Assembly (NCBI RefSeq): GCF_014839805.1
Contig: NC_051124.1
Coordinates: 7,936,001 to 8,000,000, forward strand
Direction of reading: 5' to 3'
DNA length: 64,000 bases
Source: Manduca sexta
Taxonomy: Eukaryota > Arthropoda > Insecta > Lepidoptera > Sphingidae
Shown: piece by piece, positions 33,459 to 45,826 of the stretch
How the letters are laid out: each line of letters begins with the position of its first letter
How positions within the stretch are numbered: the stretch's first letter is position 1
The notes under the pieces: model-generated
The model's database searches: none
The model's input: the letters and a program-made list of their open reading frames with translations, nothing else
Told to the model about the DNA's origin: nothing
Position numbers and translations under genes: made by a program

Positions 33459-33560
33459 TAATGTTTCAAACTTGTATTTCACAAAGTTGGCATATTTATA
33501 TAATAACTTTTTTCTACTAAAATAGCCAATATTGTATATAGATTATCCTTGCCAAGTTTC
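33459..33560 (+). repeat. Diverged direct copy of part of the inverted arm
   Basis: 'gtatttcacaaagttggcatatttata', given here only in part, recurs with 'tagccaatattgtatataga' and 'ccttgccaagtttc', matching the left arm at about 31753-31855 in the same orientation but clearly more diverged than the right arm is. Confidence 0.65.
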
Positions 33561-34187
33561 AAATGTTGTTGTGCACCGTCAGTAATATAAATATATTTTT
33601 TTATATTATAATCAGATGTAATAGAATCGTTAGAGCGATGCAAAACATGATAAAATACTCTAATCGAAAGTATTTAGTTTAATTGAAAGTTTTTACTACT
33701 TCGCTCTTTCTGGCGACCGCCGCGCTTCGGCACTGTAATCGGTCTAGCTCCTAAACTACTTCTCAGCCCATTATGAAACTTCGCAGGGATTATCTATACA
33801 ATAGCAGCTATTTTTAGAAAAAAATAAAAAATATAAATATGCCAACTTTGTGAAATTCAAGTTTGTAACTTTCAAACACATTTTTTCAAAGAAAAAACAT
33901 TTTTCAATTTCCAAAAATACAATCAAGAAGCTCATTAAATGAAGTATTTATTTCATTGCTTTATTTATTTTATTGTAACATTTAAAAACTTGATAATTGG
34001 ATTCGAAGTGGCGTATACCAGCCGGCCAGTCAAAACTTCAAAGTCCTTTAACTCGCTTACCAGGCTTTATACTTTAATAATATTTTGTATCTGGATCGAG
34101 GACATATACAGGTATAACATAATCAAATATTACGAAAATCTGAGACATCGAGTTTTTTTTCGTGCCCGCTTCACGTGGAATGCCCCA

Positions 34188-37100
34188 CCTGTGAAAAAAA
34201 TTAATTCAGAGACTCGTAAATCTGGTTCTGATATTAGCATATTTTGTCGGGTCTTTGGCAAAATAAGTTCTACAAAGCAAAAAAAGATAATTCCTAACGT
34301 ACCGCTTTCACTTGTTGCTCGGATATTTCCAAGTTCCTTTAATCGATGTGTTTGCCTCATGGAGCGATATGGATAAGTTTAGGTCCGAAAATAAACACGT
34401 TCGCCAAATATAACTTGTTATGAAGGTGCTTTTGAACTTGAGGAAACAAAAGTTTTTCTTATAAAATCTAGAGTTTATTACAATTTCTATTTGTTTTTGC
34501 TTGTTCCCGGTCATAATGTTCAAGGCTACACTGGAATGCCATGAAATTTTCCTTTAAATAAAAATATGATGGATATGATAACACGCTGAATCTATACCTG
34601 CCTGCGGTTTTCTGCCTCACGTAATTATTATTTTAAATGCTCATAATTCGGGTCCCCTTTATTTTGCACCTACAATAACGCTACCTAATTAAGTATTGTA
34701 TACACAAAAACTGTCGCACTGATAGTAAATAATAAAAGAACAATATTAAATGATCTTTTTTACGTTTTTAATGTGCATTGTTTATGCGCCAGCGCAGTTT
34801 TCCCCGACTCGATAGCATTCATTTTGTTAAAAAGTTGTATGCTTGATTGGTAATAGTTTTTTCCGAATATTTTGTACATTTTAATTATAACCATTATCGA
34901 ATATAGAGCAAAATAATATCGCATTATTAGACGATTGTCCAGACTATAAATCAAATTTTATTTGTTTCTAAATACGTAAAATCTTCCAAGGACACACATA
35001 AACTACCCAAACGAGTTTTGCTGCGTTTATAATTACAAAATTATCAGCATTACATTGACTCCCCGGATTATAAAAGAGAGAAGAATTGACTTCCGAAAAT
35101 ATTGTCTTGAAGGAAGATTAACCACTACCAATATATTTGTAGTTAACCTCAAAATATTATGACAAATGAAAAACTGCCAATTAGAGGCGCTGCAACAGGA
35201 TAGTCAGAAGCAATACTTGTTGATGTTGGTTGGCCGATCCGCCGCGACACACCATTAGAGAATTGTAAACGAATAAATTTTTTATGTGAAATAATATTAA
35301 CAATTAGCAATTAGGTACGTATTTTTCATGCCTAGTTCTTAATGTTTTAAAACGAATCATATATAAATTATAATGATTAGGATAATATCTTCGCCAAATT
35401 TACAAACAACAATTATATATTGTTAGCAAAAAGTGTTTTATTTTAAAATTCTATGAGGGTAAATATAATATATATATTTCTGTTCGGAAGTATTACATCA
35501 TTGGTGCACAACAATAAGGAGAAAAAATCATTCTTTGCAGATCATTTAATTATAGCACAAAATTTATGAATTTGGAACGCTGTAACCTATAACTATATCG
35601 AAATTGTTGGCATAAGCATTTTGTTTACAAAAATGTGATGCTTCCTGGATCAATCTTTAATTGGTAGATTGAAACCCTTTTCTGTACTAAGGTTAAGTGG
35701 CCGAAGCCAACCGTACCGGTCACAAAGTTAACGGTAACCCTGTACTAACTATACAACGTTGTGCCCGGAACTACAATGAGTTCAATTTGCACTGTTTACA
35801 CTAGTTTGTAGGGTTTAAAAATGAATGAAACTTGGAAGTCAAGCTGTTGTTTGAAACCTGTGACTAACCTATTAAAAATAATTTTAAATATGAGATTCTT
35901 GTTCACAATCACATTAAAATAACACTTTCATTTATGACCATACGTTTTGTTTTAACTCGACATTAATACGAAGGCCTCCAATTTGTCTAAAACTATCCAT
36001 AAGTCAGACACTCATGTCTTAAATGTTTGGAATGGTCTGGCGTAACTGATACTCTGTAAATAGTTTTTATATGAGACAAATACTCGAACAGTAAATAAAC
36101 AACGTTCGTGCTAAGACATCTGCTCGTAACATCTAAACACACCTTTTTATCACGCGTAAAACAGTCGAAGGCCAAGAATACAAAAACAAAGTATTTTGTG
36201 TATAATAGGCTAACATTTAAGCATTCATCAGTGGTTAGTACAATCTTGATGTTCCGTGCCAAGATTTGCATATTGGACAGCCTGTTGCGCTCCTAGAATT
36301 TATTTGGTGAAACATGGTTTTCCGGTGGCATATGATGAATGTTATGTGTAATCGTTTACATTTCTTCCAGTATGCAAATATTACGATATATACACAATAT
36401 ATATCGTTACTATATAAGTACATTAATGTGTGGGCTCGTTGATATAGTTCTATTGTGAATTTCGGCCCGGCTATCGTGTTGGTTTTGAGTTGGACCCCCG
36501 AAAATGATGTTAGATTTTTCTGCTCAGTATCGACAATATCTTAAATTAATATATAATTACAAATTATTACGAATTAATAATTACAATATGTATCAAATAA
36601 TGGTTGAAAACTTGCATCTTTGTCTACCCCTTCAGGGCTAAAAGACGTGTGTATAACTAAAATATGTGCGCATTACTATATCTGTCTTTGGTATTGGGGA
36701 GATGACCTCATGCTGTTAGAACTTGAAGCCATTTCGGCATTGAGCACGCGTTGTAATCATACACTACAAACAAATTGATTGACTAATGTAAACAATTATT
36801 GTGTTGTATACAAAAGTAGGATAATTGGGTCAGTACGAAATACGAAGGCATTAAACTACGTATAGTGTGTATCTTACAATTTTTTTTTCGGCGCGCTAAT
36901 TCTGCGGAAAATTAGAATAGTACTTAAGAACTATGTTGCTTTATAAATTTCCTTTTTGTTAAATCCTAATAGTAGTTTCCGAGATTATCCCCTAAAATTG
37001 TACATTCATCTGCATACATCTACCTAAGTATAAATAAACTTCGCCATTTTATAATATTTTAAAGGTAGTGTTTTGAACACGTGTGGCTTCGGTATACGTA

Positions 37101-37229
37101 TAATTATTGTGATGAAGACTGAAACAGGTTTTTTATCTGAATGCGTTCTGTCATTAAACTCTTTATAATTTAATTATTCCATTATACCGAAATTCACAAA
37201 TGTTACCAAAACCCCTCTTATTATAATAA
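34188..37229. other. AT-rich tract, no gene recognised
   Basis: Only short non-descript open frames are present. 36600-36740 ('ccccttcagggctaaaagac', 'ggggagatgacctcatgctg') is GC-richer and may be a dispersed repeat, but has no second copy in the window. Confidence 0.3.
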
Positions 37230-37553
37230 TAAAATAATAATATCAGCCCTGTATTATATACTTACCCACTGCTGAGCACGGGCCTCCTCTACGACTGAGA
37301 GGGATTAGGCCTTACTCCACCACGCTAGCCTAGTGCGGATTGGTAGACTTCAGACACCTTCGAAATTCCTATAGAGAACTTCTCAGATGTGCAGGTTTCC
37401 TCACGATGTTTTCCTTCACCGTTAAAGCGAACGATAAATTCACAAATAATACACACATGATTTTAAAAAAGTCAGAGGTGTGTGCCCTTGGGATTTGAAC
37501 CTGCGGACGTTCGTCTTGGCAGTCCGTTCCACACCCAACTAGGCTATCGCCGC
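37230..37553 (-). repeat. tRNA-derived SINE, copy on minus strand
   Basis: The reverse complement starts gcggcgatagcctagttggg (A box) with 'ggttcaaatccc' (B box), then the shared body and 'gcccgtgctcagcagtgggt', ending in aatatta-type repeats. A 15-nt word (cttagttatccttta) is repeated just outside the 5' end at 37553-37567 and about 37580-37594. Confidence 0.85.
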
Positions 37554-37654
37554 TTAGTTATCCTTTAAAAGACCCCTCTTAGTTATCCTTTATAATAAAA
37601 GCGTGTTAATAAAAGAAAGCTATTTTTTTTTTGTATGTAATATCTTATTTCTTA

Positions 37655-37955
37655 CTAATATTAATGCGAAATTTTGTGAAAATGTTTGGATGTTTGTTAG
37701 ATGTTAAGTCAGAAACAACTGAACGGATTTGGATGAATTATGGCATATAATAGACTGTGTCCTGGAGTAACACACAGATAATTTTTAATCCCGCTACATG
37801 GATCCGTAGTTATTTTTTGCATCCTTTTAATAGATGACAACTAGTGACGCGTCGTACAGGTGGCGCCTCGGAGTGGTACAGTGATTAAGATAATTTAGTA
37901 GCGGGAAAGGTTTATAAGGCGACCGAAGCCGCGAGCAACACCTAGTAAATTATAT
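37655..37955. repeat. Decayed interspersed repeat
   Basis: 'ttactaatattaatgcgaaa', 'cagaaacaactgaacggatt' and 'gaccgaagccgcgagcaaca' have the layout of the common lepidopteran element whose other copies here are family C, inverted and diverged. Confidence 0.45.
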
Positions 37956-40443
37956 ATTTTCCTATTTGTCTTTTATTTTATATTTTTATTTACCTTTAAG
38001 AAAAACAGCAAAGTTTATTTTCATAAATTTCCTAATTTTTTAATCTATGTGGGTTAGGGGACCATTGTTTCTAAAAAAGTGGTTTACGTTAACGAATTCA
38101 TACTTGACCAAGATCAATTCTGTATTCCACGTGGTTTCCTTACAATATTTAGCATTCAATTAAGGAAGTCACAAAGAAAATTCATTCCCTCCTAATTTTT
38201 ATTCGAGTACCATCCCGGCGTACTCCATTAAAAAAAGTGCTTTAAATTCGGAATAGTAACGTATTTTTCTTTCCGTTGGTTTCTTTCGAGAAGTTTATTA
38301 TTCTTTATTTTCAGGAATTTGAATTATTCGTGACAGTCACTTCTATACAGTATGACATCATATATTTTTATGATGTTATGCAGCTGGTGCGACGGCAAGA
38401 TGCCGCGTTATTTTTCGATATACAAAGTGAACATTTCGTAGAATGTATAAGTAAACAGAAATTCTTGTTTATGAAGGAAATTTTGAATAACGATTAATTC
38501 TTACATCCGAATTCCTATTCCTTTTGCTTTAAGCTTGAAAATGCACCCTTTTTTGACAGTGTGTTTATGGGTAGTGGCGAACAATTACATCATGTAATTG
38601 AATCTAAGGTTTTTGTCTCGATAGACCAGTGAACCATACACCGTCTCCAGTAATAGAACAGCAAGCATCAGTCTGTTACTAATAACGTATTTTTGTTAAA
38701 GTTATTTTGAACAAGCTATGTAAGCTAATTATCACCCGTTTATTTGAACCTCGTTAAACTGGTTTACGAAAAACAAAAAGAAACCTATAAATACGAACGG
38801 ATACAAAAATTCGAAAAGCAAGTAAATTAATTTACCAATGAAAATTATGTTTACTTTGCCCGACCTTTTGGCTTCTTGTTTTTTTTTTTTAAATTATACA
38901 TATAATACAATCCAATTTGTTGTAATTAATCATTTCATATTTACGACAATGTTAAGTTTTCAAAAGCAAAAGGCACACGTGCAATACATAAATTTAATAA
39001 AAAAATGTCATAGGTCGGCTAAAAATGAAAAAGAAGTTTACAATTCTATGAATAAATGTTAAAGAACATGAATAATGTCTTCAATATTGTGCACTCAATT
39101 TGCATAAGTATTCTATTCGAAATAATATAGAACTATTGTCTCGTTTCTTTGATATTGCATAAAGACAAAACACTAATCATTCGATGCTTTACTTAAGCAT
39201 ATTTTTCTTCAAATCTTAGTAACTTTTTCAGTATATACTGTGACTCAAATATTATTTAGATATACATTTAAAATCAATTCAAATATAATGAACAATTGTA
39301 TGAATAATCGTTTATCTTTTATGACATTTTGGGGCTCTTACTGCAACGATTCGTACGCAAAGTAAATAAAATTTCCTCAGAATAAATATGTCAAATATCT
39401 GCAGTTCGAGCTGTCATCTACGTCAGATAACCTTCCAAGACCTCTTCTCAGTAATATCCGTATTGTCTGTAGCTATCCATAGCTTTTTGCGAGGAATGAT
39501 GGATGGTATCTGGAAATTGTGTCGTATTGTTTGCTATAAATGGATGGATTGGGATAATCCTTCATTTTCATCATCTTACAAACTAGATACTTTGTAACTA
39601 TTTTATTTCTCGCTGTGTACTTTATGGTATACTAAAGCTTGGAATGAAAATATACACCTTTATAACGTATATACTATGGTTTACGGGTCTCTTTTAAAAG
39701 ATGTATTTTGTACTTGACACACAATTTAACTCAAAATAATACGCATAAAAAACCGTGTCCACATCTTAATAGCAACATCATATCGCAGGAAACGTTAACG
39801 TAATCCACTAATGATAAGAAACATAAACAAACAATTAAAGGTGATACCAGGTGATACCTTCCTCCAGAATATGGGAGAATTAATTACACCAAATCCCCCA
39901 GTGACATTAACACTAACAACGATAATGGATGTGGGATTAGTTCGATTATTTTGAGGTTTGGCGACGTTGAAATGTTTTATAAACCTCTTCGCGTTGGAAA
40001 TATTAACAATTCATTGGTTTTGCTGGTTTAATTTACTGTTCTTACATGACTGCAACCATTCATAGTTTAATGTGGAATATGACTAATATTTTTCTTGTTA
40101 GGGAGCATCGGACAATGTAAATAGTTTATGACATATTACATTGCGTATTGTATGCAGTTGTTTAAGCGGTTCCAGTGATTGCAACTGGTCATCATTATTA
40201 TCTATTTCATTGCAGTCTTTAGTTCGAATTATTTTGTCATTCGGGTTACGTTTATACAGGACTATGGGGATAAGTACTGCTACAATAACGATGTGTTCTA
40301 AATGTCTTTTTTTCAGATCTGTTGATGTAGTTATCGCAAAAAGCTTTTGCGACTGTTGTAGAATGTAACCTTTATTGTGACCAGTATTTTTTTTTATGTG
40401 TTCTATTTTTGTAAATATTTTAATGTTATTGTTTGCCTAGTTA

Positions 40444-40773
40444 TAGCGGCGATAGCCTAGTTGGGTGTAGAACGGACTGCCGAGACGAATGTCCGCAGGT
40501 TCAAATCCCAAGGGCACACACCTCTGACTTTTCTAAAAAATCATGTGTGTATTCTTTGTGAATTTATCGTTCGCTTTAACGGTGAAGGAAAACATCGTGA
40601 GGAAACCTGCACATCTGAGAAGGTCTCTATAGGAATTTCGAAGGTGTGTGAAGTCTACCAATCCGCACTAGGCCAGCGTGGTGGACTAAGGCCTAACCCC
40701 TCTCAGTAGTAGAGGAGGCCCGTGCTCAGCAGTGGGCAAGTATATAATACAGGGCTGATATTATTATTATATA
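40444..40773 (+). repeat. Full-length tRNA-derived SINE with 11-bp target duplication
   Basis: The A box (tagcctagttgg) and B box (ggttcaaatccc) are intact near the 5' end. The body runs to 'ggcccgtgctcagcagtggg' and an (att)n tail. ttgcctagtta occurs at 40433-40443 and again at 40774-40784, bracketing the element as an 11-bp target-site duplication. Pol III transcription and LINE-mediated insertion are the expected mode of spread. Confidence 0.9.
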
Positions 40774-41215
40774 TTGCCTAGTTACATATTTACTCCGAAA
40801 TAAACACTCGTGTCAATAACATATCTTTATACTTAATTTTATAAATAACTCAGAACACATATACCAATTACTTACAACAGGAACATCTCGTTATAATATA
40901 TTTATAGCAAATAGATTAGGTACTAACAACTTATAATACGAAATTTTCGTTTTGACTTAATAAAAAGAACTTCTATTACATAGCATTTCAGAGCTCACTT
41001 TCCGAAGCAGTTACAAGTGTCGACAACCATTTCGGAGCGACGTCAAAAACCTTTTCAAGTATGCTGATTTCCCTTGATATCCTCGCTGCCAGGTAAGTAA
41101 TAGAGGTTGAACGTAATTCGAAAACCGCAATACGTGTTTGAAATAAAATGGACAACCTTGAGATCAGAAAACGAGTTCACTCAACGAAACACCGTACCAT
41201 CTTAATAATCTCATT

Positions 41216-41480
41216 TTGCTGGTGATACGTCTCTTGTATTCGAGGTGCAGTCTGGGTACGTACTATCGCTATATCTACTTCTACCGTCGAATAGCAGTGT
41301 TGTGTTCTGGTTTGAAGTACATTTTAGCCAACTATATTACTGTGCATTATGACAAAATCTTGTGTCCCAGGGTGACGCACGCAGTGGAGTGCGACGCATT
41401 ATTATAATTTAAAATTCTGTATGATGTTGCTACTGTTTATAGGCGGTCGTATTGCTTACTACAAGCCGAGCGGCAAGATC
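41216..41480 (+). repeat. Interspersed repeat family B copy
   Basis: 'gttctggtttgaagtacatt', 'tcccagggtgacgcacgcag' and 'ggcggtcgtattgcttacta' match 28105-28280 in the same orientation, and 27255-27545 inverted. Confidence 0.65.
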
Positions 41481-43740
41481 ATTTAGTCATTCAACATAAA
41501 TAAATAATAATAATAATAACCCGCAAATTATGGATGCAATGATACTGTTCTGCTTATGTCGTCCTTCAATTTGAAATAAAATAAATAGTAATAACCAGCA
41601 AAATGTATATGTACTGAAACTAATTTTTGTTACATAATAGAAATATGGATGAAAGTTAAATGGTTGAATATTCAATTGATCATTCTATTTCTTTACGATA
41701 TGCTTGGTATAAATCTGATATTCCATGATCCTTATCGAATTTTATATGTATGTCATGATGAGTTGCAATTTGCGGAAGACAATATTATTTTGTCAAATAA
41801 TGTTGATGTAACTGAACAGTGGCATTAAAAATGAAACAAATGATTACTTTTGAATATGAGCTAAAGTATATTCAATTAATACTTCAAAATTAATATATAA
41901 TCGTAAATAATCTTTTAAGGATGAAATGTAATCATTAGTCATAAAAAATATGGCTACAGTTTACGTTATAAGCGGGCATACTCGGTTCACAGTTCCGCCG
42001 TTACACGAGAGATCTACAAAATTGAATTTTTGGTGTGTCTTTTGTTCTTTAGTATTCTTAAATGACATTACATACTAAACTTAGCTCATGGATATATGTT
42101 TGTAAACTTGTTTTGTCTCTCCTAATAATCGTGTTAACTTGTTATGTAGTATGTATGCTAAATATTTTGTGTTGTACGCGATTGTCTATTTCTAGAAAGG
42201 TTTAGTTACGAGAATTCGATGAGCAAATAAAACCTAATCGTTAATTACTTTTGAAAATGGAAGACTTTAAAAAAATAGCACATTAATATTATTTCAGTAT
42301 GAAACTAAAATAGTGATTACGTAAATTCTGTAATTACGCGAATGTTTTTGTTTCATTCGTCGCATTTTATCAGGTTGATAAGAAAACAACCATAAAAGCT
42401 TTTCGATTACGTATATTTAGTATATGCGATATATGTCATGACTGAAGAATAAAATCAGGGAATAAAATATACAAGTTATCTAATGTAAATACTTTTTATA
42501 ATAAGGCCTCTAAGTCCTTACTTTTTTTAAATAAAAATTATTGTATTTATGCTAGTAGTAGTATTTCAAGGCTAACATGCCAATTGTTCAATATATGACT
42601 TAATTAAAAATGGTGTATTTCAATGGTAGAATTTTCAAATACATACATGGGGTGCCCGATCTGAAATTGTAAGCGGTAAATGTTTGTAGAAAGGAAGGGA
42701 GGAGTTCGTTATGTTTGACTAAAAGGAAAAGTAAATAAAAACTACTTAATAGTTTAAATGTGTGTAAAAAACAATTAATTACGTCGAAAGTGATATTATA
42801 TGCAAAATATCTGCTTAACATATATACATGTTAAAGATTTATTGTATGTTTATATTGTATACAGGTTGATAAGTCGTGAGACCGCCATAGGCTTCAAAAC
42901 ATTCATAGAAAAATTCGATTCCGCAACAATTGCTTGTGAAGATTCATGATCTTATTTCTGCATAACGTTTTTTTTTGTGTTAGTTTTTTATCCCCGCGCC
43001 GTTAAAGGCACACGAACTGTCGTGCCTAACCAAGTATTTGTACTTTAATGCCGGTGATATGCAAAATTACATTTGTCTTTACTAATATATAAAGCCGAAA
43101 AGTTTATTTGAACACGCTAATTATTGTTATTTTTGTTACTAATAGGAAGCTACATTACTTTTTATTCAAAAGTTAGTATGACGTTATGCGATGGAAGAAC
43201 AGTTCGTTAAATTTACTTTGGGTACCCTCTACATCTAATAACAAAAGTGTTGATAAAGGAACACATATTATGTATGCGCTATTGGTATGGAAAGGAGAAT
43301 GCCCATTTTTGTATGAAAGTTGGGCTACGCTTGCGTCTGTACAAAACCTTCACTAAACTATAGGGAATATATCCTAATTCTTATAGAAATTGAAAACAAT
43401 TGGATATTCGATGGGAGTTCGGAGTTATCAGAATTTTTATAACGCAGTTATTTTGAGGTTAAGTATGGACTGCAATAATGTACGGTAGAAAGTAACTACG
43501 TGCCTAATTAAGTTCAATATTGCAGAACCTACTTGTTATTGCTATAAGCAATTATTGGACATTCTTTTCACCTAGCTTTAATTGCCCTTATAAGAAATTG
43601 ATAGGTACTACATATGTGATAAGACGAAACTTCAATAAAACTTCTAAGATAGTATGACGGAATATTAGTTTTTCCACAGAGCATATTATGTTACCTGACC
43701 TTCTGTGTATATATTTTTCTGACTTACGACTTATTCTATT
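41481..43740. other. AT-rich tract, no gene recognised
   Basis: No exon-like sequence was seen. 'tccccgcgccgttaaaggca' near 42992 is a short GC-rich island, unassigned. Confidence 0.3.
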
Positions 43741-43960
43741 ACATGGATTGCCTAATCTTTAAATCCACCTACCATGATCTCACTCCAATATGGCGTCAAC
43801 ACATATTGTAGAATAGATTTTATGACCGGCCTATGCCTGACGCCAACCCTCTTTGGAGGATTCCGATCCCAGGCAACTCATGTTAGAAACACCGAGATAA
43901 AATGTTGCTTGACCTGGAAATCGAACCCAGGAACTCACTTCATAGCCTGATTAAGCTAAT
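43741..43960 (-). repeat. Second tRNA-derived SINE family, minus strand
   Basis: On the minus strand 'ttagcttaatcaggctatg' (A-box like) is followed by 'gggttcgatttccagg' (B box), then a body with 'atctcggtgtttctaac' and 'aatcctccaaagagggttgg'. The body differs from the gcggcgatagcc SINE, so it is a separate family. No second copy is in the window. Confidence 0.6.
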
Positions 43961-45646
43961 AGTTAATTATCATAGGGAAAGAAAAATAAAACGAGAAATA
44001 CGAAATCGGATGCATATTTTTATATAGATGTATATTTTTAATAGAGGTATGTATTCTTGGCATCCTAAAATAAAAACAAGAATTTGATATAGCTGCAGCA
44101 CGTTTATATATACTCCTGAAGTGAGTGCATGGCTTCTTGCAGCGCTGGCCGGGTCATGTCATGTTGTTGTTGTCTGTGAACCTCTCTATTAGCTGATCTC
44201 CAACAAGCAGCACAAACTCATTCCCGCCTTAAAACCTAAAATATAATGTAGAAGTTGAGTAAACATGTTCAGATTATTATTATTGTTAAACTGTTTTCTT
44301 TAACTTTGGCCAGATTTTTCCCACATTGTGGGTATGTTAACAATAATCTACAAAACTTACAAACTGGACAGCTCGTCCAAGAAATATATGTGTCGTTGCT
44401 GTGGCACCGCATAGGTGCAGTTAATACACCGCCGGGATATGCCGTCTCGATTAACTGTCCTGGGTCTAGGCTCTTGATGACATTGTGTTGCTAACTAAAA
44501 GCCTTCCGTCTCAAAGTTCGAAACACACACTATACACGTTGTTTTTTAACAGAGAATTTCTCGGCTCAACATTAAAATACATAAGAAAAACACTCCGATC
44601 TTGAGTAAGATAAAATATTTTAATGATTTAACATTCAAATCTGAAATGTCAAAATGTCATTAATTTCAGTTGCCAGTGGAATAAAAATCTCTACCCATAT
44701 ATTCATAATTTAAAAATAAAGTCCACACATGTTTTAGCTGACTTTGGTATTTCTGTCAATGCAAGTACTAGTCACCATTTGTTTGTTTTTGGAACGATTA
44801 ATATTTTCTTTTTTTTACCAGCTATTTGGAGTTTGGTCATAATTATTATGTAAAATGTATTATTTTATAACAATATATTTGAGATCAATAAATATATTGT
44901 TATATATAATATACATATATCATAAATTCAAGTACAAGCACATTTATTGTACATATTTACTTTTTTATTCCATCTAAGATGGGAATTTGTTATAAATTGG
45001 TATCATTTCGCCATATTGGCAGTAAATTATCGGATGTTTCATTTGCAACAATTAAACAACTTTTTATTTTCATATCTTTTAAACCCCCATTCGCTTATGA
45101 CTGAAATAAATACAAATAAAGTAATAATTAAAATGATGATTTTTTGTGGATATTTGGTTGAGACGCATGACTGACGAAAAGATAGCCTGGTTTTGGGCAT
45201 TGTCCTTTATTGTTTTGATAAAACAGTATCGCCTCATTAGTCTGGCGGCAGCGTACTTGGATGTTCACTGTGATTTTGAGCTTTATGTCCATACACAATT
45301 CGCGCGTCTATATTTTGTATTGTTTTCCGTTTTGACTATACTTAAGTTTCCCGTTGCTGGAATTTGTGTTGGATATGGCGATAGGGTTGCCAGTATATAT
45401 GTCACCCATAAAGTTAACTGAACAAATTCAATATTTCAAATCGCCTAAACAAGTCAAGTTTTATTCAAGCATTTTTTTTCTCTTTGCCCCTTTTAATTTA
45501 TTTTTGTGGGGAAAAAAATGGTATAAACACAAAAGCGTGTAAGCGATTTGGTATTTGATTTTTTTAGCTACTCAATTGACTGTACTGTGTGCCCCTCTGC
45601 CTCTCGATTCGGATATAAAAGCACGTTATGACATGAAACATCAAAC

Positions 45647-45826
45647 GGGGCCCTTATTCTATATGATAGTGTAAACACGTTACGCGGCCGTGTCATGTTA
45701 TCTTCGAGAAATGTGCGTGGAATGGTATTCTGTAAGCCAAATTTCTATAGTCCTAAACATGATGCGTTGTGTTACGTGCTTGTTACGCACTGTTAAAATA
45801 ACGTGCGGGATAGAGAATAAGGCCCC
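45647..45826 (+). mobile_element. 180-bp MITE, copy 1
   Basis: The ends ggggcccttattcta and tagagaataaggcccc are imperfect inverted repeats. The body is about 95% identical by eye to the inverted copy at 53482-53660. No target duplication is obvious. The terminal wording (ccttattc) resembles the MITE at 19133-19437. Confidence 0.75.

Larger units (their letters stand above)
31428..34187. mobile_element. Foldback-like structure with about 630-bp inverted arms
   Basis: The left arm 31428-32059 and right arm 33561-34187 are near-identical reverse complements (an 83-codon translation, starting MKYLFHCFIYFIV, is identical on opposite strands). Outer ends read ggggcattccacgtgaag and its complement, flanked by acct on both sides, compatible with a 4-bp target duplication. 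The 1.5-kb middle holds a reverse-transcriptase fragment and LINE-tail-like repeat. It could be a DNA transposon with long inverted ends, a foldback element, or two opposed insertions of one repeat. Confidence 0.65.

Noticed and set aside
33939..34376. 145-codon open frame and its 101-codon partner at 31371-31676
   Set aside because: They share sequence only because they lie in the two arms of the inverted repeat. The peptide has no recognisable family, and the right-hand version continues into unrelated flank.
40446..40520. Possible tRNA gene (A and B boxes)
   Set aside because: It is the head of a repeated SINE. It does not fold as a full cloverleaf by eye, and the same head recurs at three other loci.
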